The notes under the pieces are model-generated. The model worked only from the letters and a program-made list of their open reading frames with translations. It made no database searches and was not told where the DNA came from. Of a DNA stretch of 64,000 nucleotides, positions 24,576-37,500 are shown one piece after another (within the stretch, counting starts at the first letter, position 1; the number at the start of each line of letters is the position of its first letter). The stretch covers positions 4,102,001 to 4,166,000 of the forward strand of contig NC_087095.1 in assembly GCF_963855985.1 (NCBI RefSeq), written 5' to 3'. This DNA is from Ostrinia nubilalis (Eukaryota; Arthropoda; Insecta; Lepidoptera; Crambidae). The position numbers were made by a program, and so were the translations under genes.

Positions 24576-26489
24576 TGGTATCTAAAATCATAAAGTATTG
24601 CATTAATGAAATAAATGAAAATGATTATTAATTTAGTCATTACCATAGGTACAAAGTTATTAGAGGCAAGTTCCGCTATAATCTACCGTATGGTCATACG
24701 AATTTTTAGACAAGTTCCACAAATATTTAGGTGTGACGCAAGTAAAGCAATAGAAGGTTGGGAAATAGGTATTCAATTAAAGATAAAGGAAACACAAATT
24801 ATACTAATTAAATTTTAATTATAGGAAAATAATGCAATAAAAATACTAATGTATAGAAAATTTCTAAGTAATAATTTTACAAACAACACCATGTCAAAAC
24901 TCTTTGTGAAAATAATATTGAGTCAGTTTTAGTGCAAAGGTATGGGAATGCTTCAATAAATAAATCAAACAGGAAAGCAACGAACTAACGTAAATGAAAC
25001 ATTGCATTACAAAACTAATGATCGATTACTATAAAATGTGTCTGAAAATGAGTTATTTACAATCTGCCAGCTATGATATTGCACATCAACACTTAAAATT
25101 AAATATAATATTGCATGAATTCATAACATTGGTAGATGGCAACCTGTATTAATATAACAAAATTCCTTGTGCTATCAAATTACACATTTTCATAACACCT
25201 AATACATTTCTCTACGTCCAGATCTTACAGGCTTCCTACTTCTTTTTCTTACATTTTTCATTATAAATTCCTTTAACAACATTCGTCCTACACGCAATGA
25301 TACGACGGTTCATGGTACGACTGGAACCGTCCGCTCCGCCGTATGGCTCCTACACGACACGCATGTAACACGCGACGCTATGTGAGGTAATATCACATTG
25401 GGGACTATATACTTTTATCATTATTAAATAAATTATTATACTAACTAATTTATCGCGTACGATTTCATTCTCGGTCTTATACTATTACTTATACTTGAGT
25501 TTATAAATATAAATGATTTAATATGGACAGATTATAGGTATCATGTTATCGAAGCGAGTTCCGTGTGCGGTCGGAGCATGAAATCGCACGCGGCTGTCGT
25601 ACGAGCTAGGGAGTGTATCGTCGTGGTCGAGCGAAGGCGCGCTGTGGTGTTCCGTAGACCTAACCTACGATACTATACAGACGTACAAAACGGCTCAGGC
25701 ACAACGTGGCATCAAGTTATGTTTCAAACGCTAATAGTAAGTGCTACGCGTACTAAATGCAAACTCAGCTATTTGGTAACTTAACCTAACATTTCATCAC
25801 TGTTGAGATTTTCATAGCGATATACTATTAACATACCGTATCGATACATAAATTCAGGAGAAACGGTAGCTTAGATAAAAATCATTTAGAGAAAAATATA
25901 TTACATCAATAATATTAATAAAAATCGTCAATGGAAAACAGTAGCGAGAACGAAGGCGTTTCAATACATCAAAACTTTAAATTAAAACTATGTCTATGTA
26001 GTATACATGAAAACGTACACATCTAAAACATTAATATTCAGTAACAACAATGATTTATATATTTCAGATATTATTTACAAATGTGTTCAATTTTTCTTAA
26101 ATCTATTGATTACTAAAAAAGAAATAGAAAAATTATAGTTAATTGGGTACTATCAGTAAAACTTTTGATATTGTCTTATTGATAGATAATCACACGTCAG
26201 CTCTAAATTATTCGTCCACTTATATTACATGTTGAAAATCACTTTGGTACGTAAAACTAGGTATCATAGCCTTTTCTATTCTACAAACGAATGGCATAAG
26301 AAAATACTTGCTCACTAGCTTTGTAGGCCCTTATCCCGCTGGCGTTCGAAACTTGGGAAGTTGTACGAAAAACGTCGCGAGGGTTTCGGATCATAATCTT
26401 TGTGTTCCGAACGAAAGCGAGATGAGGTTTCGGAGTATAGTTCAGTGCTGTGTTTGACCCCGGAAGATGGCTCCCCGCTGGTCTGGTGC
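24576..26489 (-). other. Gene-free stretch; probable 3' UTR of the KMT2 gene
   Basis: No ORF with coding character. It lies directly downstream of the KMT2 stop codon, is AT-rich, and lacks the obvious MITEs common elsewhere, which fits a long 3' UTR. I could not choose a polyadenylation site. Confidence 0.35.
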
Positions 26490-28581
26490 TTAGTTCATCC
26501 ACTTGCGGCAGTTGGGCGCTCCGCACATGCACATAATCTTGTGTGCGTCGTCTTCAATGTCGAATTTGTAGTCGTATGCCAGCTGCGAGAGGAAAAAATG
26601 TTATCATAAATTGAGATTTATAACAAAAGAACATCGTGCGACTCCTGCCGTATAACATAACGAGTGATGTTTGTCAAAGTCATCGTTTATGAAAAGTAGC
26701 AAGGCATTATGTGGGTGGCACGTGTCTCGAAGATTTCATCTCCTATTGTAAATGAATATTTACACCATCAATTATGAAAGCAGTAAGCTAACTCGCGCAT
26801 GACACTAAAAGCTTTACTCATACATGATATCATAATGTACGAGGCACGCCCCTTGATGTCAAATGATCTTTAAGACTCTCCAAATACAGACAGCTATTAG
26901 TCGGCTGATACCAAATCGGTGTAGTATGCGTACTTCCATTTCTTGATAGCGATTAACAGCCCAACCAAACTACCAATGACAAAAAGTCTGTGTGTAGCCT
27001 GCGGGGTGTCTTCGCGTTCTCTCAAGATACCCATGAATGAATAACAAAACGACGGGCTGGAAAACGTAACGTGGGTAGGCCTCCTACTAGGTGGTATAGG
27101 TCGCGGGAAGAGCCTGGATACGGGCAGCGCAGGACCGTTCATTGTGGAAAACCTTGGGGGAGGCCTTTGTCCAGCAGTGGACGTCATTTAAAGCCTGGTC
27201 CGTGAGCACGTAGAATTGTGTCCAATGGCCCCAAGCAACCCGTCCTTATCGCTCGCGCGTAATTATGTTGCTGTCGCGCTCGCACACTCACTACGGGCGC
27301 CCGTCGCACAGTCGCGACAGCAATGAGGGCTATCGTTTTTATACTTAACAGTTGGCACCCCTGGCGATTGACAGGACCTTACTCTACAGTGGCGCCATCT
27401 TGATGAGTGCAAATGCGATAGTCCTCCTACCACTTTAGCGCTCACAAGTTGGCGCCACTGTCTTCGCTACTAGCAAGTGACAGGACCTTACTCTACAGTG
27501 ACGCTAACTGGTGAGCGCTAAAACGATAGCCCTCATTACGCGTGAGCGATAAGTAAATTAAAGAGTCGAGAGCTATCTACTGTAATAATTTTGGTGCTCA
27601 CGGACCAGGCTTTAGCTGAAACGAACGAATAACAAAGGAAAGCATCAGCTCACCTCCTCCCCCCTGGCGATGCGTCGCTTGGCGAAGATGACGATGCGGA
27701 GGTGGCGGTCTACCTCCACAGTCTCGGCCACGCAGTTGGGCTGGCACGAGTGGTTGATGTAGCGCGCCAGCCCGCCGCTCAGCGTGGCGTCGATCACGCG
27801 CCGCTCGTCCAGCCGGAACATGTAGATGCCTCGGTTCTGGGGGCATATAACGTGTGAATAAAACTTAGACTGAGTTGCACCAAAACGTCAAATCTGTCAA
27901 GCTCCATACAAAAAATACCGGTTGTGGTTATAGTTACGACGGTTAAAGGTGGTGCCTCTAGTCAACCGAAAACTATAGATACTGTCGTCTGTGATCTGGA
28001 AAAACGCTGTTTCTAAAGAGTATTTGTGTGGAAATATGTACGTTTGAAGTCACTAAACATAGGAAGTTTTAGTAAACTGAATGAAAATCTAAAAAACAGT
28101 TGGCTTTTCACGCATAATTTAAAAAATCGTTTATAAAGTTAGTTCATGGTACTACTTTTGGTTACAATTTTCGGGTCTAAATTGATGTGAGAGTTTCCTT
28201 TTTTCTCAGGAAGCTGCCAACATTTTGAGACGCGTGACATACTAGATCACGTAACAAAAACAAAAGATCTTAATTTTTTTTGGACTAGCACAATTTATAA
28301 ACATTTACAACAACACGAAAAGAATAAAAGAAAATTAATGGGCCACTGCACCAATAGGCTCCCGGATCCCGCTCAGCATTTATCTTGACATGCTCGAAAG
28401 GGTATGTCTAGATAAATGCTGTAATTCTTAATGCTATGGCCTATGACTCACCTTGGCTTCGTATTGCTTCTCCCGGATCTCCGAGAGCTCGGAGCGGATG
28501 ATCTCGCCGATATACTCGATGACCATGGTGTGCTTCTCGAGGTCGCGGGCTGCGTACAGTCCGAGCCCTTGGATTTTAGAC
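26490..28581 (-). CDS. trr: KMT2 SET and post-SET exons
   Basis: Exon 28452-28581 gives SKIQGLGLYAARDLEKHTMV then IEYIGEIIRSELSEIREKQY. Exon 27654-27836 gives NRGIYMFRLDERRVIDATLS, ARYINHSCQPNC with the NHSC cofactor/zinc motif, and AKRRIARGEE. Exon 26490-26582 gives LAYDYKFDIEDDAHKIMC, then the post-SET cysteines CMCGAPNCRKWMN and a TAA stop. All catalytic landmarks (GLGLYA, RYINHSC, YDYKF, CxCx4C) are intact, so an active lysine methyltransferase is expected. The intron at 26583-27653 carries a three-layer nest of transposons. Confidence 0.96.
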
Positions 28582-31500
28582 CTGGAAGAGATTTGGGATT
28601 TATAGAAGCCGTTTGTGAGAGAGGTTGAGGAGTGTTTTATAAAATTATTGTTAGTAATTTATGCACGAGATGATGAAACGTAATTTTCCAATATAATGTT
28701 ATATTCTAATTTTAGAACAGCGATTTAAAATTTAATAAAATATTCCTAGAGTACTTGAGTGTTAAGAGGGGATTTAAAACTGAAAATGTCTTTGGGGAAA
28801 TCTAATAATTAGGTTAGTTATATTTACATTGGTAGGTATGTATTAACTAGGTATTGATGAAACAGCTTAGGTTAGGTTAGGTTTTACGCGAATGACATCA
28901 TGGTTGTACTATTGATATAGCTAGATGTTTATATGTATTGTTTCCAAATAAGCTAAAAAGATAGAAATCAGCTCTCTAATGCTGAAATATTAACCAAACC
29001 TGCGCAACATCTATTTGCCTAAAGTCCGGTCGCCGAGCAGATAGAATTTCGTCCAATGACCCCAAGCTACCCATCCTTATCGTTCGCGCATAATTATAAT
29101 ATTACTGTGCGACCGGCGGCTGCAGTGAATGTGCGAGCGTGATAGCAATATAATGTCCTAGCTTGGGGTAATTGGACGAAATTTTATGTGCTCGGCGACC
29201 GGATTTTAGCTACAGCGCGTGCCCTAACTCAGCCTACCGCCATACCTGGCCAGATACACGTTGTTCCGCCACTCGAGCTTCATCTTCTTGTACTGGCTGC
29301 TCTTGGTGTGCACGAACTGCTTGGAGTAGGGGCAGGCGGGGTGGTCGGAGGGCGAGGGCGGCGCGGGCGTGGGCGTGGCCGGCACGAGCGAGCGCGTCAC
29401 GCGGCGCCACGCCCCTTTACAGCGAGGCTCGCTTCGAGCACAGCCCGATGGGTTCACGCAGAGACCGCCTTCGAGTAGCGCGGAACGACCGAACTTGAAT
29501 CGGTAGTCCGTCAGCGTTTCAATGCCTGCGAACGCGAAACGGTTCGAGCGCGGGTGTTTTGTTTTACGGGAGATTTGTAGTCAAATGACATGGGAACAAG
29601 ACTAAAGTATGTAAATAAAGATACTCTGGAATATTGTCTGACTATCGAAAAGTTTTAAAGATACGCATGATATTCTAATGTTAGTAAATGAGCTGATGAA
29701 TTCGAATGAAACAAAACAATTTTGAAAAATAAATATTAAAGTATGTAAAATACAATTTTAATCATTTTTTAATTCGTTAAACATTGCTAAGTTTGAACGA
29801 AGATGGTAATGTAGTTTTAGAATTTATAATTCAACTAACCTGGCAAGCTTTCTAGCACCCTGACGACGGCCGGCTCGGTGAGGCCGAATAGATCTTCTCC
29901 CGTAACGTAGTTGGGCCACAGCTTCAGCACTCCGTCTTCGCCGCGGTTTTCTCGTAACGCCGCTACTGCATCCAGAACCTAAATCACCAAAAATTACAAT
30001 TAATCTCCAGCTTTTACCTAGATAGGCGGCTCGCGTTTTAGTGTGATCTGGATGGGTTGGAGTAAAAAGATAATTACAAATCAAGCGCGAACGCGAACGA
30101 GGAAAGCACGAGTTTTTGTGACGTCAAACGTCAACGAGACTTCAGATGTGCTTCAGACTTGTATGATTTGTCACGTCTATGTCACCGCTGTGCCGCTCTT
30201 ATCGGCACTTAGAGGCGACCTGCCCTGCTGTGCCACATGTGGCCCACTGACCTCGGCCCAGGCGGCGCGCGGCGTGGCGGCGGCGCGCTCGGTGCGCGGC
30301 TCGTCCTGCGCGCGCACGTGGAAGCGCGGCCGGCCCTCGTCCTCCGAGATCCAGCACAGGTAGCGGCAGCGGCTGTTGGCGCGGCACATCGACCAGTAGA
30401 AGCGGACCTGCGGACATAGTCAACCTTTGTAATGCGCTAAGGAAAGCTAAGTAAGCGTTCGGACATTTTGAAGTTCACTCTAGCTAGTCATTTTAGGCCG
30501 TTTTCTGATTTGTCAGCGCGGCAGCGTCACGACATCTGCACGCTCGGCATACGCAATACCGAAAGCTTACCCAGCGCCTATATTTCAATGGAGCGTTCTT
30601 GATTGGCGCGGCACAGACTCAACCAGGAACGCTCCCTTGAAATATAGGCGCTTGGTAAGCCTCAGAGTATAATTATTTTAGTAAGCTGTCTGTATCGCGT
30701 ATTCCGAGCGTGCTGAAAAAGAAAAAAAAGTAATATCGCTGTTAGCCATAGACGGCTTCCGCAGCTTCACCGGTCCAAAATGATTGCAGTAGATAGCTCT
30801 CGACTCTTAATTTAGTACCTATTTGCTCCGCTCTGGTTTTTGTTAGACACTATAGTCTGGTCCGGGAGCACGTAGAATTTTGTCCAATGACCCCAAGCTA
30901 CCCATCCTTATCGCTCGCGCGTAATTGCTGTCGCGACTGTGCGACGGGCGCCCGTAGTGAGTGTGCAAGCGCGACAGCAACATAATTACGCGCGAGCGAT
31001 AAGCATGAGTAGCTTGGGGTCATTGGACAAAATCCTACGTGCTCCCGGACCAGACTATAGCTAGTCTAACTCTAAACTAATGTAATGCGTCACGAGTACT
31101 CACGATCTTGTACCCCACAGGGTAGATGTAGTTGGGCGTGTGGAAGGCGTGCAGCTGGTGCGGCGCTCGCACACTCACTACGGGCGCCCGTCGCACAGTC
31201 GCGACAGCAATATAATTACGCGCGAGCGATAAGGATGGGTAGCTTGGGGTCATTGGACAAAATCCTACGTGCTCCCGGACCAGACTATAGCTAGTCTAAA
31301 CTAATGTAATGCGTCACGAGTACTCACGATCTTGTACCCCACAGGGTAGATGTAGTTGGGCGTGTGGAAGGCGTGCAGCTGGTGCGGCGCTCGCACACTC
31401 ACTGCGGGCGCGCGTCGCACAGTCGCGACAGCAATATAATTACTCGCGAGCGATAAGGATGGGTAGCTTGGGGTCATTGGACAAAATCCTACGTGCTCCC

Positions 31501-34500
31501 GGACCAGGCTTTAGGCTAAACTAATGTAATAGTACTCACGATCTTGTACCCCACAGGGTAGATGTAGTTGGGCGTGTGGAAGGCGTGCAGCTGGTGCGGC
31601 AGCAGGTGGCCGGGGCTGAGGAAGATGAGCCCGCCCACGCGGATGAGGTGGTTGGTGTCGGAGTGAAGCATCACAGACGCCACCTGCCGCTGCTCGTCGC
31701 GGGAGACATACACGCGACGTTGGACGCTTAGTGTGGTCAGCTCGTTGTCTTTTTCATTCTGTTGGGATGTACAGGGTACATTTTATTGACCTTCTAGAAC
31801 GTAAATGAGTCTAAAGTACGGTCGCCGAGCACGTAGAACTTCGTCCAATGACCCCGTAATTATATTGCTGTCGCGACTGTGCGACGGGCGGCCGCAGTCA
31901 GCCCGACAGCAATATAATTACGCGCGAGCGATAAGGATGGGTAGCTCGGGGTCATTGGACGAAATTCTACGTGCTCGGCGGTCGGACTTTAAAAATAACA
32001 ATGGATTCGACAATTTGGCTATTTAACTAACTCAAATAAATATTAGTTTACTTGAAGACTTGTGTGAGATATTATTTATATTATAACATCTTTTCTTTCG
32101 AGTTTAACTTCGAACTCCTACGTTCTTCTGATTATTTTCGTTGCGGATGAAATGACAGTTTAATTTTTCCCCAGAACAAACTTGACCTTCACTGTTTGAG
32201 TTTTTATTGGCGATCAAGCTGTAAATCCTGGCTACACAGGAGTTGAAGCGGTGGGAACAAGTGGTGGAAAGAGTCCCGTTTTTCGAGTTTAATCATAAGG
32301 TGCTCGAGTAAAACATGAGACACAAAAATATAAAAACCATAAAATAGTCATTTTTATTACCTTGGGTGCATGGGAAGAGCAGAAGGCAGTCTTGTTCTTG
32401 TAGAAAACACAGCTGTCCTTGACCGCACACCCCAGATGGTAGACGCTGCCGCAGCGCACCTTGAAGCACCTCACAGTCGCGCCCAGTCTCCTGCAAACGG
32501 CGCAGGCGGCCGTGGACCCGTTAGCAAGAGCAGTCTCAACGTTCATCAGAGCCCCGCTAACAGTCTCGTACACGCCTTCTGACCACAGCGCACAGTTCAA
32601 GTGCACCCATCTATCTACGTCACAGTTCAGTAACCTCGACACTCCGTCCGCCACGCCGTCACCCTGTATACCGCACAGTTCACACTTCCTAGTATCTTCG
32701 TTAGTCACCGGCATTATAGCAACGCCTGTCCTGAACACTAGCTCGGTCAACTCCCTATCGGTGGGACGCTTGTATTTCGCGGGCGGCCCGATGCAACCGG
32801 GCGACCACGCCTTGTATCGTATCCCCCGGTACTTTTCGGGCTCGGTGCTCTGGTTACTCTTCTCGTCATGTTCCACGCTCTTCAAATCCTCGTCTAACGC
32901 GCTGACGTCGTCGCCCACTTCCTTCATCAGTTCGTCGTTGTCTAAAGAATCCATGAATGATAAATCCATCTTCTCGTCTTTGATGTCAGGCTTGATATCC
33001 AAATCGTCGGTCTCCATGCTCTCGGTAGACGCGGTGTCGAAATCGTCGCGGTCTTTCGATAGATTGGTTTCGACGTCAGACTTCCTATCCTCTTTGACGG
33101 TGGTCTTCGATTTACCATCGAGGATTATGTTGGTGGGACGCCAGGCGAATCTTTGGTAGCATTGCGTGCTGCAGAAATATAGCTCGGAATCGCTGTCGCA
33201 CAGGATTTCACCAGCGTTTCCTTTGTTAGCCGACAATAGAGGGAATTCGGATGCCTTTGCTCGGACGACTGAATCTAAAATTACGACATCGCAGTGTCGG
33301 CAGAACTTAGCAGCACCATTCAGAATGCTTTGAATGTCGATTGGTGTTCCCTCTTTGCCGTCTTTTCCCTTTGATCTGTACAATCCCAGCTTATGTGATG
33401 GGGGCGTGGCAGTTCTTTCTATTATCTGGTACGCGGTAGGCGGAGGTATGTGTAATATTCCGGCGAGTTCTTTCAGCACTCCCAGTATATCTTCAGCGGC
33501 ACCGGAGGTTAAAGTGAGCGTAACAGTGACGTTTTCATTACTTTCTGTACTACCCGGAGAATCTACCATCTTTGGTTTGGCAGGAGATTCCGTTTCGAGG
33601 CATTTCAGAGGCTTCTGGACTTCTTCCTCCTCTTTGAGCTGATATAATGACACGGGTTTGATTCTGATCGGGACCGGCGCGATGAGAGGTATCACAGGAG
33701 ACACGCGACCCGAAGCAGAATCACTATCATCGTCTTCTTCGTCGTCTTCGATAAGTTTGAGCCCAGGAAACCGATTTGCAGATTCGATGTCGAGGCATTC
33801 AGGACTAGAACAGCTAACAATACTGTCAGGTGTATCTGTGTCTCTTTCTTTGCATATGAAGTCCAGCTTTTTGTCTTCTGGATCGTCATCAAACATAATG
33901 GGCTGGAATTCTTGGTCATAAAAGCCTCTCTGTGTCGACGCAGCCTGTTTTTCAGGCAGCGGTTCCTCATCCCCGAAAGGTTTTGTGTTGTAATAATCGG
34001 CAACATTCGGTATTTTGGCGTTACCAAACTCCCCCAGAAGGTCACCTTTCAGAATGTCATAATCTTTATTTTTAAGTTTAGTCAAGTCACCCGAACCAAA
34101 CAGTGGGCACACTGCGAAGTTGGTCGTCAAAGTGGGCTCTTGTATTTGCATCTGAGGAAGTAAGCGCAGCTGAGTCATCAAGTTATCAATAAAAGTGTCA
34201 TAATCTTCTTCGTATCTGGAGCCTTTTCGAGGCCTCTTTTTAGCGTTGGCCGCGTTCAAATTGTTTTCCGCAGCCGCTTTCATGTTCAGTTGCATCTGCT
34301 TTCGTTTCTTTTGTTGGTACTCTCGACGTTTGCGCTTCTTAGCTTCAGATGGCGTTTCAGGTGCGTTGACCTCCGACGAAGGATCCATGTTAACGGTTTC
34401 TGGAAATTCTTCTTTCATCGGTTGATCTAACTTGCCCTGATCTGACGCAGTTGAAATGCCAGAGGTTGCGGATTGCTGCGAGCTCTCATCTAGTAGTTCT

Positions 34501-37500
34501 TTTTTAACATCTAACGGAGTAAAGGGTCTATGCACAGGACTCTGCATTGGAGGAGCGATCTCTTTCTTTATAGCTTGTTGAAGCTGTTGATTTTCGACGC
34601 TCATTGGGTACATGGGCAGTGTTTTCATCGTCGGCGAACTCTCTGGAAGCGGCGTAGTCTCCTCCTTCGTCATTATCTTCATAGGCAGTTTTCTAACATC
34701 CATCAAAGATTGCGTCGAGGTGTGCATCAACGGTGATATAGATGAAGTGGGTATCGATGTTTGCATGGGTCGAGATGTGAACGGTGAATTTACTGTGGTA
34801 TGTATATGCCTAGGAGAGTTCTTTGGAATTTCCACTTCTTGTGTTAAAGCTAGCGTAGGTGGAGGTATAGGCGGTCTAGCGAGCTGCGCTTCGAGCGATG
34901 GGATCGTGCCTAGCGCGGGCGCCGTCCTCTGTATAGTCATGGTGCGTTGAGGAACAACATTCGCGGCGGTAGTCGTAGTTTGTAAAAGTTGCTTCAGCAA
35001 TACATTTTGCGACTCGTCATTTCTTTGGTTTGCAGAGTTCTGCTGTAGAATTTTACTCGCGTCAGTGTTTGCGGCAGACGTATTCGGATCGTCAGTCTCC
35101 ATGGGTTCCGATTTGACAACGACAGCTTCTACGCTGTGCCTTTTTGTAGGCTGAATATGGCCGACGATAACTTCACTTTTAGGTTCGTCTGTCGACTTGG
35201 ATCGTTTCAACGGCGACGTTAGCTGTGTGTGTAATAATTTTGACGACGTTATAAAATTGATTGGTCCCGTGCTCGTTTTAGCTTGCATTTGCCCCATTCC
35301 GGGGCTCGCGATATGCGTCCTAACTGTAACATTAGGCGGCGGTTCCTTATTACCCATCAATGGCCTCGAAGTCATCACTAGTGCCGGGGGCTGACTAGAG
35401 CTTATACTCTGTTGACTAAAAGGCAAATTATTGGTATTTATTTGTCTACTCGGCTGAAGCAGCGTGTGGCCCAATATACTCGTCGGCAAAGGCGGCTTTT
35501 GATAACCACAGACGCTCGTGGTGATTGTCGTATTATTACTCGAGTGAATCATGGAGGGCGGAGTGCTACTGTGTATTTTTGATAAAGCAGGCATTTGTAT
35601 TATTTGCGAAGACACAGTTGACACGGTTATTATATCTTCGGGTTGGCTGAAAGCTTGATTTGATATTAGCGGAGACTGCGCAGGAGATTTCATCATCGTA
35701 TTCTGCATGCTCACGGGGGAATTTATCGGTGAAACAGTCGGCGATTTTCTAAGCTGAGTCATCGAAGATAGAGTATTGACTCGCGAACCGATGACTTGAG
35801 CTGCACTCATGGGCATACTCTCCGATGATGGCAGAGATGTCATAGGCTTTTCTATTCTTTGAACTGGTGAGGGCCTAGACGCAGCCACTTCTACTTTGGA
35901 CGAAGGCAACAAGTTTTCGAAATTCACTTGGGTAGGAGTCGTCGCATCACTGTTTTTACGTATCATAGACATTGTTTGAGATTCTACTTTGGAATTGTTG
36001 GTGTTCAGCGATGACATTATTGTACGAAGTTGTTGCGAAACGTTAGCCATATTAGACGTCAGTTCCGCGGGTTGTGACAACGGGGACAGCTGAGGCACTG
36101 TCGCCGATTGTATATTTAGTCTTTCAGTTTCTCTCTTGGGGAATGTCATTTGCTCCTGAGTTTCTTTATTGTCACTCTTCGCTGGTATATTCACGGGAGG
36201 GTTAGGCGGTTTTTGATTCGTTTGCTTCATTCCATACGTTTTGGTGTCTGTATCCGTGATGTTTTCAAACATACAGAGCATATCTTCAAACTCGACGTGT
36301 TTCGAGTTTCCTTCCACGGCCTCCTGATGTTCTTGCATCGTAATATCATTGAGGTATCTCTCCTGCGATGGAGTCGGTGACGGTATAGATATCTGAACCG
36401 ACTCCTGCGAAATGTCAGAAGCTATTTGCATATTCGAGTCTATGACTTGATTGGCTATAGCTTTGATGGTTTTGACAACGTTTTCCTCAGGTTTAGTCTC
36501 CGGCAACGGTGGATTCTGCGCCGCCTGCTGCTGCTCGGTAATGCTTTTACTGTAGGAGAGCAGTAAATTGCTCTGAATGTTGTCCTCGGGCTTATCTTCA
36601 TCGTCGCCCTCCATAATGTTATCGGGTATCTTCTCGGGAATCGGGTCCGGACTCTTTATATCCGCCTTCCCCAGAAGCAGAGGCGTTCGGTCAGTAATAC
36701 ACAACGTGTGGGGAAGCTCCGTCTGCTGACTGATCTCCGTCTCGATATCTATGTCCTTGTTCGGCTCCTTGATGATGGGCGCCGGGCGGTGGTCGTGAGA
36801 CGTGCCCTGAGAGGACATCGAAAGCATGTGGTGCGACGACGACGAAGATATTTGACTCTGCAGCTCTTTCTCGGTATTGCTTTCCGGGGGGACCGTGCTG
36901 TCCGGCGACGCGGCCTCGTCCTGGAATATCTTCGCGGGAAGAGTCGCGTCGTGCGTGACGGACAAGCTCGAGAGTTTGGTGTTGGAGAGCGACAGCGCCA
37001 TGGGCTTCTCGATGGTCTTGACGATCTTCTGCTTGACCTGGTGCTGCGTGAGGATGGAGACGGGCACGCGCGCGCCGGCGGCGGAGGTGACGATGACGGG
37101 GTTGACGGGCGAGGGCTTGGGCACGTTGGAGGAGATGACGCTGATGACGGGGCCGGGCAGCGCGGGCGCGAGCGGCTTCTTGAGCGCGGGCTTGGGCGCG
37201 CCGGCGTGCAGCGGCACGGCCAGGCTCTTGAGCACCGGCACGGAGATGGTCTGGTTGGCGATGGACACGGAGGCGACGGTGGCCTGCGAGACCTCGTCGA
37301 GGATCTTGTTGGACTGCTGCAGCACGGCGGCGCTGAGCACGGGCAGGCGCGCGAGCGAGTACTGCTGCAGCGCGGGCTGCTTGGTGGACAGGCTGATGAC
37401 GGCGACGGTCTTGGTGGCGGTCTCGGTGCGCGTGGCGGGCGCGTCGTCGTCGGGCTCGTCGTCGGGCTTGCCGCCGTCGATGAGCTCCTCGAAGTCCTCC

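Larger units (their letters stand above)
27063..27630 (+). mobile_element. RTE 3' end split by a MITE
   Basis: The left part (to 27190) reads GGAGGCCTTTGTCCAGCAG then TGGACGTCATT. The right part, GCTGAAACGAACGAATAAC at 27615, is the missing tail of the same element. A palindromic MITE was inserted between them at TA. Confidence 0.8.

Noticed and set aside
25563..25784. 73-codon ORF with basic N-terminus
   Set aside because: Lies in the probable KMT2 3' UTR, with no motif and no splice partners.
30043..30423. Plus-strand ORFs over the FYRN/FYRC exon
   Set aside because: Antisense shadows of exon 30252-30407, which has clear FYRN/FYRC motifs on the minus strand.
32461..33642. Plus-strand ORFs of 100-230 codons opposite the extended PHD region
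   Set aside because: Antisense shadows of the 1,780-codon KMT2 exon.
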